NCBI GenBank assembly: GCA_902780985.1
Contig: CACZHN010000078.1
Coordinates: 1 to 14,891, forward strand
Direction of reading: 5' to 3'
Length of the DNA stretch: 14,891 nt
Source: an uncultured Lachnospiraceae bacterium
GTDB lineage: Bacteria > Bacillota_A > Clostridia > Lachnospirales > Lachnospiraceae
Each line of letters begins with the position of its first letter. Position 1 is the first letter of the stretch. Shown in pieces: positions 1-6,208 of this stretch. The position numbers and the translations under genes are program-made. The notes beneath the pieces are model-generated. The model was given only the letters and a program-made list of their open reading frames with translations, did not search any database and was not told where the DNA came from.

Positions 1-67
1 AATCCATATGTAGCAAAAGTAGCTGTGTAAAAAGCAGTATTGGTGTTATGGACGCACCCTGAATCTA

Positions 68-83
68 CGGAGCGAAAGCTCCG
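68..83 (+). other. Small GAAA-capped hairpin upstream of the radical SAM operon
   Basis: A 6-bp perfect stem (CGGAGC/GCTCCG) closed by a GAAA tetraloop lies in the leader region. There is no T-tract after it, so it does not look like an intrinsic terminator, and I do not recognise it as part of a known riboswitch. Bases 1-67 hold no gene I can support; the first 30 bases could be the tail of a preceding reading frame ending in TAA at 28-30, but this is too short to call. Confidence 0.4.
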
Positions 84-103
84 CACATCAGATGCTCTGT
101 CAA

Positions 104-132
104 TTCAATTGCCGAGTAGTTCACTGTATAAT
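104..132 (+). promoter_or_regulatory. Candidate promoter of the radical SAM/MoxR/PnuC operon
   Basis: A perfect TATAAT -10 box lies at 127-132, with a weak TTCAAT -35 candidate at 104-109 and a 17-bp spacer. Transcription would begin near 139, only about 10 nt before the chosen ATG at 149. That argues against translation starting at the upstream in-frame ATG at 92. The -35 match is only 3 of 6, so this is a moderate prediction. Confidence 0.45.
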
Positions 133-148
133 AGTAGATGGTGATTTT

Positions 149-1084
149 ATGGAGATTTCAAGAGAATTAAATCTTTTCGGCGAGTCCGTTCCGGTAAAGA
201 ATTACGGATGTTCAAAGAACGGCGGTCCGTATGACGAAGCAGAAGATCCGCTGTCTATACGGCTTTCGGTATGCCCCACGCATTTCTGCGGCGCGGGGTG
301 TCCTTTTTGTGCTGCGTCGTCTTCTACAGGAGAAAAGGGATTTCTTGATCCGGATAAGCTGAGACAGGTACTTCTGGAAATGCATTCCAAGAAGGCTCTC
401 AGCGGCGTATCCATTACAGGTGGTGAACCCTTTACGGATATAAGTCTTTTGAATGAAATCGTGGATATGATATTCGAGATATTCGGTCTCGAGACGGATA
501 TAAGCATAAATACCAACGGAACAGGTCTTAAGGACCTTCATAAAATAGATAAATATCTTTTTATAGATGCCATACATATAAGCAGGCATCACTATGATGA
601 TGACAGAAACAGGAGATATTTCGGGATAGATGTTCCTACCGAAGAGGAACTGAGGGAGATTGTAAACAGAGAAAAGGATAAGAGGCTCTTTGTATTTAAC
701 TGTCTGCTGCTTGCAGACGGAATCGGTACCAAGGAAGAAGCAAAAGTATATATGGAGTTTGCAGACAGAGTGGGAGTACCGAAAGTGGGTTTTGTCACTC
801 CTATGGCTGTGAATCCCTATGCGGAAAAGAACAGAGTGTCATATACAGAGGTTCTGGACAGAAGGGATCCGGAATTCCTGTTCAGGAAGTGCTTTAAGGA
901 TTTTGAGTACTGTCACTGTACGGACGGGTTATATGCAGCAAAGTCGGGGCGTATCATGCATTTCTACGGAAGAGAGACGGCCTTCGGTACACCGGATTAT
1001 GCCAGAGGGCTGGTATATACGGCGGATAACACACTTAAAACAGGTTACGGTAAAGATGCGAAGATTATCAAGAGCTTTGAATAG
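149..1084 (+). CDS. Radical SAM family protein
   Basis: A predicted radical S-adenosylmethionine enzyme of 311 residues from the ATG at 149. The CX3CX2C motif that binds the 4Fe-4S cluster and SAM is clear at Cys47, Cys51 and Cys54 (CGAGCPFC), followed by the SAM-contacting GGEP motif at residues 91-94. Cysteines near the C-terminus (CFKDFEYCHC) could bind an auxiliary cluster, but this is not proven. The frame continues upstream to an ATG at 92, but a TATAAT box lies between the two starts, so I prefer 149; its ribosome binding site is weak (GATGGTG at 137-143). It is the first gene of a seven-gene operon containing a MoxR/VWA pair and NAD-precursor genes. The substrate cannot be read from sequence; maturation or modification of an operon partner is possible but speculative. 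The fold assignment is firm, the reaction unknown. Confidence 0.88.
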   Translation: MEISRELNLFGESVPVKNYGCSKNGGPYDEAEDPLSIRLSVCPTHFCGAGCPFCAASSSTGEKGFLDPDKLRQVLLEMHSKKALSGVSITGGEPFTDISLLNEIVDMIFEIFGLETDISINTNGTGLKDLHKIDKYLFIDAIHISRHHYDDDRNRRYFGIDVPTEEELREIVNREKDKRLFVFNCLLLADGIGTKEEAKVYMEFADRVGVPKVGFVTPMAVNPYAEKNRVSYTEVLDRRDPEFLFRKCFKDFEYCHCTDGLYAAKSGRIMHFYGRETAFGTPDYARGLVYTADNTLKTGYGKDAKIIKSFE

Positions 1085-1099
1085 GGAAGGGGATATTAA

Positions 1100-1375
1100 A
1101 TGACTGAAGAAATGCTTCTTGAATTTATAGCGAGAATTATATCAAGCGGCAAAGAAGAAAATATAAAGTCTTCACTCGGAGAACTGGCAAGTATCCTCGA
1201 ATACGACGGGGCTGATGCCGGTCTTATCAGTATGGTAAGAGATCTTTCGGATACAGCACGGGAAGCCTTTGATCTTGGAGTTAAGAAGAAGGGAGCGCCT
1301 GTTACTAAAGAGGAAATCGCATCTGCTATAAGAGACGGAAGAATCAGAATAGAGAGGGAAAGCCGAAGATGTTAA
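1100..1375 (+). CDS. Small acidic/helical protein of unknown function
   Basis: A 91-residue protein I do not recognise. It begins after a good AAGGGG ribosome binding site at 1087-1092 and its stop overlaps the start of the next gene by 7 nt, so translation is probably coupled. The sequence looks mostly alpha-helical, with an acidic, hydrophobic-patterned N-terminal half (MTEEMLLEFIARIIS) and a charged C-terminal tail rich in Arg and Glu. No signal peptide, membrane segment or metal motif is visible, so it is probably cytoplasmic. Its place between the radical SAM gene and the LRR gene suggests an adaptor or substrate for one of the operon proteins, which is only an inference. Coding status is supported by the ribosome binding site, overlap and packing. 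Confidence 0.75.
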   Translation: MTEEMLLEFIARIISSGKEENIKSSLGELASILEYDGADAGLISMVRDLSDTAREAFDLGVKKKGAPVTKEEIASAIRDGRIRIERESRRC

Positions 1376-2391
1376 AGCAGGACAGCTATATAGACAGTAA
1401 ATATGTGATACTGAATGGAACACTTCTTTCCGTAAAAGATAATGCCGAAAATGTAGTTATTCCCTCTGAAGTAAACGGTCACAGAATCAGGAGACTGGGG
1501 GCGGGAATCCATTCGGGAAATGATGTAAAAGCGGTCATCATATCGGAAGGAATAACCGAAATAGGAGAAAATGCATTTAATAACAGCAGAAGTCTTGAAA
1601 CAGTTGTTCTTCCCGCAAGTCTTAAATCTCTCGGAATGAACAGTTTTGATTCTGTAAAGAGGAATCTCAAACCTAAGAAGATTTTTCTTAAGAGAGCATT
1701 TTCAAGAAGAGATTTTGACTATATATTAAGCAACAGTATCCCTCTTTATGAGGGAAATATAAGACTTCTCAACCAGGGACATATAAATATGCCTGAGTTT
1801 TCCGATTTCTATATCGGACTCGGAATGTATGAACCTGCGCGATTTGTAGATAAGGATATGCAGTCGCTTTTTTTGACGCAGGAGACATCTTTGGAGGGAG
1901 TAAGACAGAAGGTAGAAGAGATACCTTTTACCGGAACTCCGAGGATAACTTTAGGAGCCGCTTCCCAGGAACAGGACTTCAGACTCCGTTATGCAAGACT
2001 CCTTAGAAGTACCATGCCGAGAACTCCTTATGATATTAAAAGCGAAGCGCATTATGACAGAATGCTGCAGACGGAAGCAAAGCCCAGCCCCTCATTTGTG
2101 ATCCTTACGTATTTCGATGCAAGAGATGTGAAAGAGGAACAGGGAAAGCTTTTTGTTACATTTGAACTGAAAATGGGATATGTATTTTTCGGTAATCTTA
2201 CGAGAGTAATATATCGGGGAAGAGATTATTACGTTTACAGAGAAAACTATCTGAATCCGACTAAAATCGGGTATGATTATACAATTTTGGATAATATGTC
2301 CTATATACTCGATTCAAGAGGAGAGATACCGCCGGAAGATATACGGACAGCGGTTATCGTAAAGTATAAGCTTCCGCATATGCTGAGCTGA
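1369..2391 (+). CDS. BspA-type leucine-rich repeat protein with large unknown C-terminal region
   Basis: A 340-residue protein. Residues of about 10-105 contain two to three BspA-like (LRR_5) repeats, seen as VVIPSEVNGHRIRRLG, then IISEGITEIGENAFNN, then VVLPASLKSLGMNSFD. The rest, about 110-340, is a mixed alpha/beta region I cannot assign to a family. There is no signal peptide or anchor, unlike many secreted BspA proteins, so it probably acts in the cytoplasm as a binding module. The start overlaps the preceding small gene by 7 nt; the next gene follows after 21 nt. Co-expression with a MoxR ATPase and VWA protein suggests it recognises a target or partner, but that is an inference. LRR call firm, role unknown. 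Confidence 0.8.
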   Translation: MLKQDSYIDSKYVILNGTLLSVKDNAENVVIPSEVNGHRIRRLGAGIHSGNDVKAVIISEGITEIGENAFNNSRSLETVVLPASLKSLGMNSFDSVKRNLKPKKIFLKRAFSRRDFDYILSNSIPLYEGNIRLLNQGHINMPEFSDFYIGLGMYEPARFVDKDMQSLFLTQETSLEGVRQKVEEIPFTGTPRITLGAASQEQDFRLRYARLLRSTMPRTPYDIKSEAHYDRMLQTEAKPSPSFVILTYFDARDVKEEQGKLFVTFELKMGYVFFGNLTRVIYRGRDYYVYRENYLNPTKIGYDYTILDNMSYILDSRGEIPPEDIRTAVIVKYKLPHMLS

Positions 2392-2412
2392 TTCTGATTA
2401 GAGAGACAAGAT

Positions 2413-3795
2413 ATGTTATTGGATATTTTTAAAAAGGTAATAGAACAGACTGCCGAAGAACTGATAAAGGGTATAGACGAAATTTCCAAGACTATGGCCG
2501 AGGCTTCAAAACCGTATTCGGAGAAGAAGTCTGTACAAAACAGTCCTGTACAGAAGAAACCCGTAAAAAACAGTCCTGTGAAGGAACAAAAGAAGCCCCA
2601 AAAGAAGCATACGAATGAGGATGTCAGGCAGGGACTTCAGAAGTTCAAGATGGATATGATGAGGAGTAAGCCTTTCTTCGGTGATATCCTGATGAGGATT
2701 CCGTTGATAGAAGACGATAATATACCAACGGCTTGTACCAACGGAAGGAATATAAGGTATAATCCGAATTTCTTCAAAGAACTGGAAGAGGGAGAAAGAA
2801 ACTATGTTTATATGCATGAGGTATATCATATACTTCTGCTTCACTGGAGGAGACAATCCGACAGAGACCATGAGTTATGGAATATATGTGCCGACTGGAT
2901 CGTAAACGCCAAACTGGACAGGCTTAAGTTCAGCCTTCCCGGGTATATTAAATTTTCCAGGCCCGCACAGGGATGCTTTGCCGATATAAAGCATCGTGAT
3001 GAGTATACCGAGAAACTGTACCATTTCATGTTGAAAAATACAGAAAAACAGTCGAACGGAATGTACCTTTATCAAAAAAAATACAAAATAAGACTGGATA
3101 TAAAAGATCTGGATGCACCCGATAAGCTTTCGGGAAAAGAAGCGAGGCTGTGTAGGAAACAAATTCAGGAACTGCTTAAAAGTACCGTAAAGAGAAGAGG
3201 ATTGGGTGACAGTATGTTTTTTCCGAGAGAAATGATATCTCTGGTTGAAACAAAGAAGTTGCCTTGGAACAGGCTTCTCAGTGATTTCCTTCAGGAACGA
3301 GAAGATGATGAAAGTTCTTATCTTTCGCCGGAAAGAAAGTACATCCATATGGATCTCATCGTTCCGGGAATAGGTAAGATTGATGACAAACTGGGAGATA
3401 TATGGGCGTTTGTGGATTCTTCGGGCTCCATAGGAGGCGATGAACTGTCGCAGTTTATGACACAGCTTTACCGTGTTTCGAAGGAATTCGAATGTAACTT
3501 CAACATAGCTTTCTGGGATACATCGGTAACGGATATATATAGGGATATACGTCATAAAGAACAAATACTCAAATGCATGGCAAATCATTCGGGTGGTACA
3601 GATATAAACTGTGTATATGAATATATAAGAGAAAATCATATAAAGCCGGAAGTCATGATAATACTGACAGACGGATACTTCGGCAGTTTGAGGGAACCCG
3701 ATAAGAAATTAAGGGACAGAACAATACTTGTAATAAGCGAAAACGGCGCTGATATAGATGAAAACAATGATATAGGAAGGTTAGCAAGATTATGA
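2413..3795 (+). CDS. DUF2201-type putative metallopeptidase with C-terminal VWA-like domain
   Basis: A 460-residue cytoplasmic protein. Residues of about 1-30 are helical, 35-68 form a Lys/Pro-rich linker with a 10-residue tandem repeat, and about 70-260 match the putative metallopeptidase domain paired with VWA-like domains. That domain has an HEVYH (HExxH) zinc-site motif at His135, Glu136 and His139, and Asp in NICADWIVN is a possible further ligand. The C-terminal VWA domain has a MIDAS: DSSGS at 335-339, Thr396 in GGTD and Asp420 in TDGYFG. The stop overlaps the start of the MoxR-like ATPase gene by 4 nt (ATGA). MoxR ATPases generally work with VWA partners as chaperone-like machines (for example RavA-ViaA), so these two probably form one complex. 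Whether the zinc site cleaves peptides here is unproven. Confidence 0.87.
   Translation: MLLDIFKKVIEQTAEELIKGIDEISKTMAEASKPYSEKKSVQNSPVQKKPVKNSPVKEQKKPQKKHTNEDVRQGLQKFKMDMMRSKPFFGDILMRIPLIEDDNIPTACTNGRNIRYNPNFFKELEEGERNYVYMHEVYHILLLHWRRQSDRDHELWNICADWIVNAKLDRLKFSLPGYIKFSRPAQGCFADIKHRDEYTEKLYHFMLKNTEKQSNGMYLYQKKYKIRLDIKDLDAPDKLSGKEARLCRKQIQELLKSTVKRRGLGDSMFFPREMISLVETKKLPWNRLLSDFLQEREDDESSYLSPERKYIHMDLIVPGIGKIDDKLGDIWAFVDSSGSIGGDELSQFMTQLYRVSKEFECNFNIAFWDTSVTDIYRDIRHKEQILKCMANHSGGTDINCVYEYIRENHIKPEVMIILTDGYFGSLREPDKKLRDRTILVISENGADIDENNDIGRLARL
2537..2579 (+). repeat. Two-copy 30-bp repeat in the linker of the VWA protein
   Basis: The 13-base unit AAAACAGTCCTGT occurs at 2537-2549 and again at 2567-2579, exactly 30 bp apart. 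The corresponding protein repeats are VQNSPVQKKP and VKNSPVKEQK. It lies in a Lys/Pro-rich, probably disordered linker, so copy number could vary between strains without breaking either domain. Confidence 0.7.
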
Positions 3796-4877
3796 ATCTC
3801 AGAGAATTCAGAGAATGTGTTGAATTTAATATCGAGTATGGCATACGTCATGCGGTTCTCGGTCTGGGTGCACCGGGTGTGGGTAAATCTCAGATCATAA
3901 AGCAGATAGGAGATAAATACGGATATAAAGTTATAGATCTTCGTCTGGCACAGATGTCGGAAGTTGAGATAGGCGGTCTCATATATCCGAATGAAGACAG
4001 GACCAAGACAAGATGGCTGTCACCGGAAGTTCTTCCGGATGAAGAGCGTGACGGTGAGAAGACTATACTTCTTCTGGATGAGATAACATCCTGTCCTAAG
4101 AGAGTTCAGGTAGCGGCTTATCAGCTTATCCTGGACAGACGTGTGGGCCAGTACACTCTGCCTGAGGGTACATTTGTTATAGGCCTCGGAAACAGGGAAG
4201 ATGATGACGGAGTATACATACGTCTTGCAGGACCGCTTGCCGACAGATTTGAGATTCTATATATCGATGTCGATTTCAAGGTATGGAAAAACGATTATGC
4301 GATTCCTTTCGGTATTCATTCATACGTGCTTAACTATCTGAACTTTAAGCCGACAGCTCTTCATACCCAGAAGGATGATCCGGACAGCATGGTATTTGCC
4401 ACGCCGCGTTCATGGGAGAGAGTCAGTGATATCCTGAAGAAGAACAGTGATCTGACGAATCCGGTGGTAGTCCATAAGATTGCCGGAAATATAGGAGAAG
4501 CCGAAACAGCTCAGTTTGTTGCATTTATAGGAGATACAAGCGAGACCGTTACCGTGGATGATTATCTTCAGGGAAAGGTACCGGCTCCGGAGGATCAGGA
4601 CAGAGTAGCTGTTCTTACCAATGCACTGGTAGACAGAGTAAGTTATCTGAGAAATGTAACAGATGCCGAAAATCTTTCGGGAGAGCAGTATAAAGAGGTT
4701 CAGGCGGTTATAGACGGTATATTCAGATTCGGTATAGCCGAAAATACAATAGTCGGATTAAGAGATCTTCTTGATGTTAATAGGAAGGTTGTAAAACAGA
4801 TTTTCTTTGATATGGATAATCCGGAGATAGAAAGATTTATAAACGATAATATGTACATGCTGGGGTATGACCGATGA
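3792..4877 (+). CDS. MoxR-family AAA+ ATPase
   Basis: A 361-residue AAA+ ATPase of the MoxR type. The Walker A motif GAPGVGKS spans residues 26-33 and Walker B ILLLDE residues 92-97. A sensor-1-like segment follows (VIGLGNREDD), then LAGPLADRF with the arginine expected near the subunit interface. A helical C-terminal region completes the protein. There is no signal or membrane segment. It overlaps both neighbours by 4 nt through ATGA junctions: the VWA/metallopeptidase gene upstream and the nucleotidyltransferase gene downstream. MoxR ATPases form rings that remodel or activate partner proteins, often with metal cofactors, using a VWA protein as adaptor, and the adjacent VWA gene fits that. 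The client is unknown; other operon products are the obvious candidates. Confidence 0.92.
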   Translation: MNLREFRECVEFNIEYGIRHAVLGLGAPGVGKSQIIKQIGDKYGYKVIDLRLAQMSEVEIGGLIYPNEDRTKTRWLSPEVLPDEERDGEKTILLLDEITSCPKRVQVAAYQLILDRRVGQYTLPEGTFVIGLGNREDDDGVYIRLAGPLADRFEILYIDVDFKVWKNDYAIPFGIHSYVLNYLNFKPTALHTQKDDPDSMVFATPRSWERVSDILKKNSDLTNPVVVHKIAGNIGEAETAQFVAFIGDTSETVTVDDYLQGKVPAPEDQDRVAVLTNALVDRVSYLRNVTDAENLSGEQYKEVQAVIDGIFRFGIAENTIVGLRDLLDVNRKVVKQIFFDMDNPEIERFINDNMYMLGYDR

Positions 4878-5377
4878 AACAGTACAGGATAGGAATGTAC
4901 GGCGGAAAGTTCCTTCCGTTTCATAAGGGACACAGATACTGTGTGGAGTATGCCGCTAAGGAATGTGAGAAAGTGTATGTGATCCTTTTCCACGGGGGAG
5001 CGGATGAGGAGATAATCCTTCGTAAGCATCCCGAGATATGGCTGTCCGTAGAGGAGAGACGAAAGCAGCTGTACCGTATATGCGAAGCTGTATCGGGAGA
5101 AGCCGAGATAATCCCGTCTCTTATAGATATATCCGGACTGCGTCTGCCTGACGGCTCCGAGGACTGGGAAGCCGAAACGCCTCTTGTGAGAAAGCTGCTG
5201 GGAGACAGACTGGACGCCGTATACAGCAGTGAGGAAAGTTACGGGGACTATTTCAGTCACGCCTATCCCGAGGCGGTCCACAGGCTGGTGGATGTGCCGA
5301 GAATACATTTCCCTATTAGCGGAACGGACATAAGAAATATGCAGACAGAGGAAGACAGAACTAAATGGACGGTTTAA
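4874..5377 (+). CDS. NadR-type nicotinamide-nucleotide adenylyltransferase domain protein (no kinase domain)
   Basis: A 167-residue single-domain nucleotidyltransferase. The GxFxPxHxGH signature is at residues 11-20 (GKFLPFHKGH; His17 and His20), the YSSEESYG segment at about 117-124 resembles the SSE.YG motif of NadR, and ISGTDIR at 148-154 is the C-terminal nucleotide-binding motif. The NadR family joins NMN and ATP to give NAD. This protein lacks the N-terminal HTH and the C-terminal ribosylnicotinamide kinase domain of full NadR, and it ends 13 residues after ISGTDIR, where NadR normally continues. It overlaps the MoxR-like gene by 4 nt and pnuC by 13 nt. The link with pnuC supports an NAD-precursor role. 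Another cytidylyltransferase-like substrate cannot be excluded. Confidence 0.82.
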   Translation: MKQYRIGMYGGKFLPFHKGHRYCVEYAAKECEKVYVILFHGGADEEIILRKHPEIWLSVEERRKQLYRICEAVSGEAEIIPSLIDISGLRLPDGSEDWEAETPLVRKLLGDRLDAVYSSEESYGDYFSHAYPEAVHRLVDVPRIHFPISGTDIRNMQTEEDRTKWTV

Positions 5378-6093
5378 AGAAGAATCTTGTAAAGAGTTTC
5401 AAGGAACTGAAATGGTACGAATATGTAATGGGAGTGGTGATGATCGTAATAGCCGCCCGTGCCATGGTTCAGGGATTTACATCGGGAAGCTCGGACGGCA
5501 ATCCGGCCTGGCTTACGGTAATAAATTTTATTAGTGCTGTATGCGGTGTTATCTGCATCTTTTTTACGGCTAAAGCCAATATCAGCAATTTTATCTTTGC
5601 GACGGTTAATACCATCGTTTACGCAATCTATCTTGTGTATTGGAAGATATGGGGAACCGCTGCTCTGGAGATATTCTTTTATATCCCGATGAACTTTATA
5701 TCCTGGTACTTCTGGGCAAAGCACAGAGATAAGGAGATAACCCAGAAGACAAAGGCGAGACGCCTTCAGATGTGGCAGAACATTGTATCGGCGGTGGTCG
5801 TAGTGACGGCTGCGGTTATCTATCATATGGTTCTGGTGAAGCTTGGGGGAGAAGTAGCGTGGTTCGATGCTTTTACGCTCAGTATCGGAATCATAGCCAC
5901 CATACTTGAACTCTTCAGGTTCAGGGAACAGTACCTATGGTGGATCGTTACGGATGTGGTGTCCGTGGGCATGTATATCGCCCATTTCGATGCGGTATAT
6001 CTGACCAAAAGAAGCATATATCTTATTATGGCGATAATAGGTCTGGCGAACTGGGCGAAGCTTAATAAGAACAGAAATAAAGAAAACGAGTGA
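5365..6093 (+). CDS. pnuC: PnuC family nicotinamide riboside transporter
   Basis: A 242-residue integral membrane protein with about seven hydrophobic helices, typical of PnuC transporters in length and pattern. Typical features include the aromatic MNFISWYFWAKH segment near residue 115 and the late QYLWWIVTDVVSVGMYIA segment. PnuC proteins import nicotinamide riboside by facilitated diffusion, trapped by phosphorylation inside the cell. It is the last gene of the operon and starts inside the end of the NadR-like gene (13-nt overlap), so the two are translationally linked. No terminator hairpin is visible after it. Imported riboside would need a kinase encoded elsewhere, because the neighbouring NadR-like protein has no kinase domain. 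Confidence 0.9.
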   Translation: MDGLKKNLVKSFKELKWYEYVMGVVMIVIAARAMVQGFTSGSSDGNPAWLTVINFISAVCGVICIFFTAKANISNFIFATVNTIVYAIYLVYWKIWGTAALEIFFYIPMNFISWYFWAKHRDKEITQKTKARRLQMWQNIVSAVVVVTAAVIYHMVLVKLGGEVAWFDAFTLSIGIIATILELFRFREQYLWWIVTDVVSVGMYIAHFDAVYLTKRSIYLIMAIIGLANWAKLNKNRNKENE

Positions 6094-6102
6094 TGTCAAA
6101 AT

Positions 6103-6131
6103 TTGAGAAAAAGAATATCAAATTCTAATAG
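6103..6131 (+). promoter_or_regulatory. Candidate promoter for the GH127 cluster
   Basis: TTGAGA at 6103-6108 (5 of 6 to the -35 consensus) is followed after 17 bp by TAATAG at 6126-6131, a weak -10 match. Transcription would start near 6138, about 70 nt upstream of the GH127 gene and just before the operator-like palindrome. Confidence 0.4.
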
Positions 6132-6150
6132 GATTTTTATGGGGAAAGTC

Positions 6151-6164
6151 GGTAAACTTTTACA
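6151..6164 (+). promoter_or_regulatory. LacI/CcpA-like operator (cre-like palindrome)
   Basis: GGTAAACTTTTACA has perfect 5-bp arms, GTAAA and TTTAC, around a 2-bp centre. It matches the LacI-family palindrome TGTAAACGTTTACA at 12 of 14 positions. It lies downstream of the candidate promoter, where a bound repressor could block elongation. It also sits inside a larger inverted repeat, CGGTAA at 6150-6155 and TTACCG at 6175-6180. Carbohydrate control of the next gene fits, but the regulator is not in the window. Confidence 0.5.
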
Positions 6165-6208
6165 CATATGAGTGTTACCGAAATAAATCTATAAGGGGTT
6201 ACAAGGAT

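Noticed and set aside
68..83. GAAA-capped hairpin as part of a riboswitch, for example an NAD-sensing one for the pnuC operon
   Set aside because: The flanking sequence does not match any riboswitch core I recognise, and it lies upstream of the predicted transcription start.
92..148. Upstream in-frame ATG at 92 as the start of the radical SAM gene
   Set aside because: A TATAAT box at 127-132 sits between this ATG and the one at 149, and the added 19 residues look unlike the N-terminus of such proteins.
2875..3639. Long open frame of 254 codons on the minus strand
   Set aside because: It is antisense to the clearly coding VWA/metallopeptidase gene, has no recognisable domain and an implausible composition.
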